DNA of 64,000 nucleotides, taken from assembly GCA_035552155.1 (NCBI GenBank), contig DASZLX010000057.1, forward strand, positions 1 through 64,000, in the 5' to 3' direction. Made by a program: the position numbers and the translations under genes. Below are positions 59,795 through 64,000 of the stretch, one piece after another (the stretch's first letter is position 1; each line of letters opens with the position of its first letter). Origin of the DNA: DASXHY01 sp035552155. Lineage in GTDB: Bacteria > Verrucomicrobiota > Verrucomicrobiia > Limisphaerales > DASXHY01. Under the pieces are notes generated by a model. That model did no database searches. It was not told the origin of the DNA and saw nothing but the letters and a program-made list of their open reading frames with translations.

Positions 59795-61099
59795 TTGGCT
59801 CGTCCAACGAACATCACGCTTTGCAGCTTCTGCGGGAAATCGCACGCAGAAGTGAAGAAACTCATCGCCGGCCCCGGCGTTTACATCTGCGACAATTGCG
59901 TCGTGCTGTGCAAGAACGTCCTCGACAAGGAATTTGCCGCCCAGACCAAGAAGCAGAAGCCGCGCGTGACGGTCCCCAAACCGGCCGAAATAAAACGGCA
60001 GCTTGATAAGTATTGCATCGGCCAGGAGCATGCCAAGAAGACGCTCTCTGTCGCTGTGCACAATCATTACAAACGCATTCTGCAGGATCTGCCGGCCAAG
60101 GGCGAAACGACCGAGGATGCCGATACCGCCGCCCTGCCCGAGGACCCGCACGCGGAAGTGGAAATTGAAAAGAGCAATATCTTGATGATCGGGCCGACCG
60201 GCTCAGGCAAGACGTTGCTCGCTCGCACGCTCGCGCAAATCCTCGATGTGCCTTTCGCCATCGCGGACGCCACCACGCTGACCGAAGCCGGTTACGTGGG
60301 CGAGGACGTGGAGAACATTATTTTGCGCCTGCTGCAAAACGCGGACTATGACGTCAAGCGCGCTCAGCGCGGCATCGTTTACATCGACGAAATCGACAAG
60401 ATTGCACGCAAGACGGAAAACGTGTCCATCACGCGAGACGTTTCCGGCGAAGGCGTGCAACAGGCGTTGCTGAAAATCCTCGAGGGGACCACCTGCAACG
60501 TGCCGCCGCAGGGCGGACGCAAGCATCCGCAGCAGGAATACATCCGCGTGGATACCTCGGACATTTTGTTCATCTGCGGCGGCGCATTTGTGGGGCTGGA
60601 GCGAATCATCCAGCGGCGGCTCGGTAAAAACGTGATGGGTTTCCGTGCGGTGGAGGAAAATTACAAGACTGCCGCCATCAACCGCGAAAAAATTCTGCAG
60701 TATGTGGAGCCGGAAGATTTGTTGAGCTTCGGCTTCATCCCGGAATTCATCGGCCGCCTGCCGATGGCGACCGTGCTGGCGGAGCTGACCGAGGAGCAAT
60801 TGGTTTCCATTCTCACGCAGACGAAGAACGCGCTCACCAAGCAATACGCGAAGCTGATGGCGATGGAAGGCGTGGAGTTGGAATTTACGACCGACGCGCT
60901 CCGCGAGCTCTCCGCCCAGGCCGTGAAAAAGGGCACCGGCGCGCGCGCGTTGCGCAGCCTGCTCGAAAGGCTGATGCTCGATGTGATGTTCGATGTGCCG
61001 AGCAGCGACGACATCCTGCACGTGAAAATCACGAAGCCCGCCGTCACTGGCGACGCCAAGCCGATTATTCGTCGCAAGGCGGATCAGAAGGCGGCGTGA
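59795..61099 (+). CDS. clpX: ATP-dependent Clp protease ATPase subunit ClpX
   Basis: A 434-residue unfoldase that feeds tagged proteins to ClpP. The zinc domain has Cys10, Cys13, Cys32 and Cys35 (CSFC...CDNC). The ATPase has Walker A GPTGSGKTLL (near 128), Walker B VYIDEIDKIA, and sensor motifs SFGFIPEFIGRLP with GTGARALRSLLE. The start is taken as TTG at 59795 because MARPTNITLCSFCGK is the usual ClpX N-terminus; no ATG lies upstream in frame. Confidence 0.95.
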   Translation: MARPTNITLCSFCGKSHAEVKKLIAGPGVYICDNCVVLCKNVLDKEFAAQTKKQKPRVTVPKPAEIKRQLDKYCIGQEHAKKTLSVAVHNHYKRILQDLPAKGETTEDADTAALPEDPHAEVEIEKSNILMIGPTGSGKTLLARTLAQILDVPFAIADATTLTEAGYVGEDVENIILRLLQNADYDVKRAQRGIVYIDEIDKIARKTENVSITRDVSGEGVQQALLKILEGTTCNVPPQGGRKHPQQEYIRVDTSDILFICGGAFVGLERIIQRRLGKNVMGFRAVEENYKTAAINREKILQYVEPEDLLSFGFIPEFIGRLPMATVLAELTEEQLVSILTQTKNALTKQYAKLMAMEGVELEFTTDALRELSAQAVKKGTGARALRSLLERLMLDVMFDVPSSDDILHVKITKPAVTGDAKPIIRRKADQKAA

Positions 61100-61171
61100 G
61101 GCATTTTTAGGAGGGACGAGTTCCACGAGTCCCTGAAGATTTTAAGGATTTGAATAGGGCCTGCCCGAAGC

Positions 61172-61609
61172 TCAAACCCCGATATCCTCATTCCAAAGTT
61201 CCGGCCGCGTCTTGATGAAATCGCGCATCAATTGAATGCACGCCGGGTCTTGCAGTACCTCTAATTTCACGCCTTGCGAGCGCACGTATTCTTCCGGCCC
61301 CTGGAAGGTCACATTTTCACCGATGACAATGCGCGGAATTTTGTAGAGTAACGCGGCGCCGCTGCACATCGGGCAGGGTGAAAGGGTCGAGTAGAGCGTG
61401 CAACGCTGGTAGACGGAAGCTTTGAGGCGTCCGGCATTTTCCAGGCAATTCATTTCCGCATGATGAATCACGCTGCCATGTTGCACGCGCTGATTATGGC
61501 CGTGTCCGATGATTTTGCCATCGCACACGAGCACGGAACCGATGGGGATGCCGCCGGTCGCCAGGCCCTTTTTCGCCTCGTCAATCGCGGCTTCGAGAAA
61601 TGAATCCAT
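61172..61609 (-). CDS. Yeast Fcy1-type cytosine deaminase
   Basis: A 145-residue zinc-dependent deaminase. Motifs: GGIPIGSVLV (19-28), HHAEMNCLENAGR (His50, Glu52) and LSPCPMCSGA (Cys79, Cys82). The C-terminus (KTRPELWNEDIGV) resembles that of yeast cytosine deaminase Fcy1 (RPQDWFEDIGE), so cytosine or a related base rather than tRNA is the likely substrate. The usual bacterial cytosine deaminase CodA is an unrelated amidohydrolase. A separate TadA gene at 21619 supports this not being the tRNA enzyme. Confidence 0.82.
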   Translation of the reverse strand: MDSFLEAAIDEAKKGLATGGIPIGSVLVCDGKIIGHGHNQRVQHGSVIHHAEMNCLENAGRLKASVYQRCTLYSTLSPCPMCSGAALLYKIPRIVIGENVTFQGPEEYVRSQGVKLEVLQDPACIQLMRDFIKTRPELWNEDIGV

Positions 61610-61841
61610 TCCTGCTTCTAGCGCGTGCGCCGCTGGAGTTCAAGCTTTAGCTGGCGCCTATGGAAACGAGCCAACAGAGACCCAGTGTGTAGAGATAAGT
61701 GCTTTTATTCCTTTGCCCGTTATTCTCCCGTCCCCTCGGATATTTTTTGCCGCCGTGAAAAAAAGTTTAACCTAATTGTCCCTATTCGCCGTTCGTTGTA
61801 TCTATGAAGACGCGACAAACATTTATCAAAAAGGCAAAAAT

Positions 61842-62231
61842 ATGAGCAAAACAACGAAAAAGATGCCGGCGAACATTGTCTGGTTCAATGTCCCGGCGGA
61901 CGATATCAAACGCGCGCAGAAATTTTACAGCGGCTTGTTCGGCTGGAAAATAAAACCGTTTCGCGGAATGAAGGACTTCATGGAAATCGACACGGGCGGC
62001 CCGGATGCCAGCCCGAACGGCGGATTGACCGAGCGCAAAGCCGGCGAGCAATCCATCCTTAACTACGTGAGCGTGGATTCCGTGGATAAATTCGCCGCTA
62101 AAATCGAGAAGTTGGGCGGCAAAATCTGCGTGCCCAAAACCGCGGTGCCGCAAATGGGTTATTTCGCAATTTGCCAGGACACGGAAAACAACGGATTCGG
62201 CCTATGGGAAACCAATGGGGATGCAAAATAA
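61842..62231 (+). CDS. VOC family protein (glyoxalase/bleomycin-resistance fold)
   Basis: A 129-residue protein with the pattern IVWFNVPADDIKRAQKFYSGLFGWKI, of the 27 kDa antigen CFP30B-like VOC group. The second half holds SVDSVDKFAAKIEKLGGKICVPKTAV. Function is not assignable; many act on reactive small molecules. CGTTCGTTGTA upstream (61790-61800) resembles the -10 region of the neighbouring YCII promoter, although the spacing to a TGTC box differs. It is the first of three small genes in a row. Confidence 0.82.
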   Translation: MSKTTKKMPANIVWFNVPADDIKRAQKFYSGLFGWKIKPFRGMKDFMEIDTGGPDASPNGGLTERKAGEQSILNYVSVDSVDKFAAKIEKLGGKICVPKTAVPQMGYFAICQDTENNGFGLWETNGDAK

Positions 62232-62232
62232 T

Positions 62233-62259
62233 TGTCCTGCCCACTCGAATTCGTTCGTC
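62233..62259 (+). promoter_or_regulatory. Candidate ECF sigma promoter of the YCII gene
   Basis: TGTCCT (62233-62238), 17 bases, CGTC (62256-62259) within CGTTCGTCGTA, 48 bases before the ATG. It matches the site at 32498-32524 in both boxes and spacing. YCII/DGPF genes are the known partners of ECF42 sigma factors, which recognise TGTC/CGTC-like boxes. Confidence 0.55.
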
Positions 62260-62306
62260 GTATAATTGAAACAAGCACAACCAAGACACAGGAACAAAAG
62301 AATATT

Positions 62307-62717
62307 ATGAATGCAAAAAGTGAATACATGATGCTGTTTACCAGCAGCGAGTGGTATAACGAAGTTTCCCCCGCGGAAGCCAAAAAAATCTCTGAACAGG
62401 CCAAGGCGTGGTTTGAAGGATTGATGGAGAAAGGATGCGTGAAGGGTGGCCACGGATTGGGCCGCTCCGGCACGCGGGTGACGGCGAAGACCGGGCGCGT
62501 CATTTCGGACGGCCCGTATCCCGAATCCAAGGAAGCTGTGGGCGGGTATATGATTGTGGAAGCGGAGAGCCTTGAAGAGGCCATCGCCATGGCAAAAACC
62601 AATCCCACTATTGCGCACGGAACCACCGTTGACGTCCGCCCCGCCTTCCAAGGCGAGGAGAATTGCCCATTGTATCGCCGGGCGCGCATGGCCGACATGG
62701 AGCCGGCGGCGGTTTGA
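62307..62717 (+). CDS. YCII-related (DGPF) protein
   Basis: A 136-residue dimeric alpha-beta barrel protein. It starts EYMMLFTSSEWYNEVSPAEAKK and has the family mark ISDGPYPESKEAVGGYMIVEA, a variant of DGPFAETKE. The fold is ferredoxin-like; the role is unknown, but YCII proteins often come with ECF sigma factors. A second YCII gene follows 41 bases downstream. Confidence 0.88.
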   Translation: MNAKSEYMMLFTSSEWYNEVSPAEAKKISEQAKAWFEGLMEKGCVKGGHGLGRSGTRVTAKTGRVISDGPYPESKEAVGGYMIVEAESLEEAIAMAKTNPTIAHGTTVDVRPAFQGEENCPLYRRARMADMEPAAV

Positions 62718-62758
62718 GAGATGCTTTCAATTCAATGTCACAATCTAATCAAAAAATT

Positions 62759-63163
62759 ATGAGCGCACCGACACAACAAGGATACATGCTGATCTTTCGC
62801 GGCACGGACTGGTACAAAGGTCTTTCGTCCGAGGAAATGCAGCAGGTCAGCGACAAATGGATGGCCTGGTTCAAGGGACTGATGGCCTCCGGCAAGGCCG
62901 TGGCCGGCAATCCGCTGGAGCGCGAGGGGAAAATCATCGGCAAAAATGGGCGCGTCGTTTCGGACGGCCCTTTTGTCGAATCGAAGGAAACCATCGGCGG
63001 TTATTTCCTGCTCAAAGTGCCCTCGCTCGACGATGCCGTCGTGATCGCGCAAGACTGTCCGGGGCTGGCGTACGGGATCCGCGTAGAAGTGCGGCCGGTC
63101 GCGGGTGAATGCCCGCTGGTGACGCAGTTGCGCGATGAGGCGCAATTGGCGCAGCCCGCTTAA
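62759..63163 (+). CDS. YCII-related (DGPF) protein, second copy
   Basis: A 134-residue paralogue of the preceding gene. It starts YMLIFRGTDWYKGLSSEEMQQ and has VVSDGPFVESKETIGGYFLLK. The ATG at 62759 is chosen; 62735 is also possible. No independent promoter is evident, so it is likely read with the upstream YCII gene as a tandem duplication. Confidence 0.88.
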   Translation: MSAPTQQGYMLIFRGTDWYKGLSSEEMQQVSDKWMAWFKGLMASGKAVAGNPLEREGKIIGKNGRVVSDGPFVESKETIGGYFLLKVPSLDDAVVIAQDCPGLAYGIRVEVRPVAGECPLVTQLRDEAQLAQPA

Positions 63164-63221
63164 ATCACGTGAGCCTGGGAGTGCCAGCGTCCACCCAGGT
63201 CTGAAGCTGGCCTCTCAGGGG

Positions 63222-63300
63222 TTGCCACAGAGGCACAGAGAACACTGAGATTGACGGCCTTCGACCCGGGCGGTTAATGGGCCTCTGCGTTTGCCTGGAG
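63222..63300. repeat. Heptad-repeat element (TGCCACA family) before the lipoprotein gene
   Basis: The left arm is TGCCACA GAGGCAC AGAGAAC (63222-63242). A partly inverted arm, GCCTCTGCGTTTGCCTGG, lies at 63281-63298. Same family as 73-140 and 30826-30896. The region 63164-63457 contains no gene; the promoter of the lipoprotein gene should lie near its end. Confidence 0.6.
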
Positions 63301-63457
63301 CAGCAGGGGCCTGAACGAACCTCTTCCGACGCACGCGAGCAGTGTGCCTTTGCTCCTCGGGCTGTATTCTATTTTTCATTCTGGGGAAGTCAGCCCATTG
63401 AGGGCGTGTTCGGTCAGGCGAGATTGTTGACGAACAAACAGTCAACTGAAAGGACAC

Positions 63458-63658
63458 ATGAAAAAACTAATGCTCGTTCTGGCAGCGGCCAGCCTTCTGG
63501 CGGGTTGCGCCAGTGATCGTGACACCGGTGGCACTTCGGACCAAAATCAAATCAATTCCGGCTCCGGTTCGTCCTTCACGCCCAAGCAGGGCGCAGGATC
63601 GGGGAACACCTACGATGCCACCAACATGACGACAAACCCGGAACAGGGACAGCCGTAA
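63458..63658 (+). CDS. Small lipoprotein
   Basis: A 66-residue protein. MKKLMLVLAAASLLAGCAS is a lipoprotein signal with the lipobox LAGC (Cys17). The mature 50 residues are Ser, Gly, Asn and Thr rich (SDQNQINSGSGSSF) without predicted structure. No family is recognised. A purine-rich ribosome site (GAAAGGA) precedes the ATG. Confidence 0.75.
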   Translation: MKKLMLVLAAASLLAGCASDRDTGGTSDQNQINSGSGSSFTPKQGAGSGNTYDATNMTTNPEQGQP

Positions 63659-63693
63659 GGGACGCAGTCCTCGATGATACAAGCAGCGCTCGT

Positions 63694-63742
63694 GTAAGGA
63701 GACTCCCGGCTTTCTGCGGGGAACAAAATGGAGTCTCCTTAC
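63694..63742. repeat. 13-bp inverted repeat after the lipoprotein gene
   Basis: GTAAGGAGACTCC (63694-63706) and its exact reverse complement (63730-63742) flank a 23-base loop. It may work as a terminator, but no T-run follows; an interspersed palindrome is more likely. Confidence 0.6.
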
Positions 63743-63831
63743 GTTGGTTGCCACCGACCTCATTTCCCAGCTGCCGCTAAAGGCGGAGAGTTACCTAGTT
63801 AAACGGTTTAAACGCGAGGAACCGGGCCAGC

Positions 63832-63857
63832 AAAAAAGCGCCCGAGATTCGGGCGCT
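63832..63857 (-). terminator. Rho-independent terminator of the last gene
   Basis: A 9-bp stem (63837-63845 with 63849-63857) and 3-base loop; on the minus strand it is followed by six T. It lies about 33 bases after the partial gene at the window edge. Confidence 0.88.
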
Positions 63858-63889
63858 GAACCAGCCTAAACTAACGCTGTTGCCAGCGA

Positions 63890-64000
63890 TCAGCCGCGAC
63901 GGCGACCGCTCACAGCCACGCCGATGCCGGCAATGACTGCCACAGCGCCGCCAATGATCAACCACATCGAATGGTTGGTGGGATTGCCGGTGAACGTGCG
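63890..64000 (-). CDS. C-terminus of a membrane-anchored protein (partial)
   Basis: Only the last 36 residues are in the window: RTFTGNPTNHSMWLIIGGAV followed by AVIAGIGVAVSGRRRG. A short polar stretch leads to one hydrophobic helix and an arginine-rich tail, the pattern of a C-terminal membrane anchor or sorting signal. The rest of the gene extends beyond the window. Confidence 0.6.
   Translation of the reverse strand, partial: RTFTGNPTNHSMWLIIGGAVAVIAGIGVAVSGRRRG

Noticed and set aside
61777..61800. Third ECF-type promoter before the VOC gene
   Set aside because: The CGTTCGTTGTA box is similar, but the nearest TGTC lies only 9 bases upstream of it, unlike the 17-base spacing of the other two. 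I keep it as a possible relic, not a called promoter.
1..64000. CRISPR array from the many short direct repeats
   Set aside because: Repeats are contiguous 7-bp units without spacers of constant length, and no cas genes are present.
1..64000. tRNA, rRNA or transposase genes
   Set aside because: No intergenic stretch showed a cloverleaf-like T-loop/acceptor pattern or rRNA blocks, and no reading frame looks like a transposase or integrase. A covariance-model search would be decisive.

Overview
This 64 kb window reads as a chromosomal segment of a Gram-negative, heterotrophic member of the Verrucomicrobiota, most likely a Pedosphaera/Limisphaerales-type soil or freshwater lineage. The lineage is inferred from gene content, not from a phylogeny. 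Pointers are two pseudopilins with the FTLIELLVVIAIIAILA leader and an H...G...F/LADG C-terminal motif, large secreted proteins with NVISGN, GloVer and SBBP repeats that end in a shared TTNL...W...FYR module, a deoxyhypusine synthase-like protein, a TMTC-like membrane TPR protein, and an outer-membrane porin with lipoproteins. I see no phage, transposase, CRISPR array, rRNA or tRNA. It looks like ordinary chromosome peppered with short interspersed repeats.

Layout. 0.2-7.3 kb: membrane TPR protein, cell-wall amidase overlapping a sugar-nucleotide epimerase, pseudopilin, UbiD-type decarboxylase. 7.4-10.3 kb (minus): LeuB-like dehydrogenase, VWA-like protein, NYN-domain protein. 10.4-22.1 kb (plus): astacin/beta-helix secreted protein, NfeD-slipin pair, FmdB-like protein, acylphosphatase, phosphoesterase, GT9 heptosyltransferase, two exported proteins, SMI1-like protein, Nudix, TadA. 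22.2-26.1 kb (minus): exported protein, then queE - class III aminotransferase - ksgA as an operon. 26.3-30 kb: glutamate dehydrogenase, phosphoesterase, a toxin-antitoxin pair, and a DAHP synthase preceded by an aromatic-rich leader peptide and terminator. 30-36.4 kb: NifU-like and rhodanese-like proteins, pseudopilin, PhnB-like protein, OmpA-like protein, class II aldolase, GspF/PilC. 36.7-44.7 kb: porin, then a five-gene minus-strand run (MoxR - DUF58 - transglutaminase - zinc protein - GT2). 44.9-50.4 kb: nagB, pyk, RNase H-like nuclease, deoxyhypusine synthase-like protein, SDR. 50.4-53.9 kb: a three-gene signalling cluster (XRE-REC fusion, PAS kinase, REC-kinase-REC). 54-64 kb: agmatine deiminase, Nudix, two secreted beta-propeller-like proteins, clpP-clpX, a yeast-type cytosine deaminase, VOC/YCII genes and a small lipoprotein.

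Two things stand out. First, bases 28793-28922 carry what looks like a transcription attenuator for aromatic amino acid synthesis: a 27-codon leader with the run FSFAGWYYF, a terminator, and an antiterminator pairing option, just before DAHP synthase. Second, the window holds about twenty short elements built from degenerate 7-bp units, usually arranged as two inverted arms. Each element has its own heptamer sequence but the 7-bp period is constant. Several lie inside genes and are read in frame as extra peptides (ubiD, queE, the aminotransferase, the TPR protein); others straddle gene ends and starts. A further find is a matched pair of ECF-type promoters (TGTC, then CGTTCGTCGTA) in front of the PhnB-like and first YCII genes.
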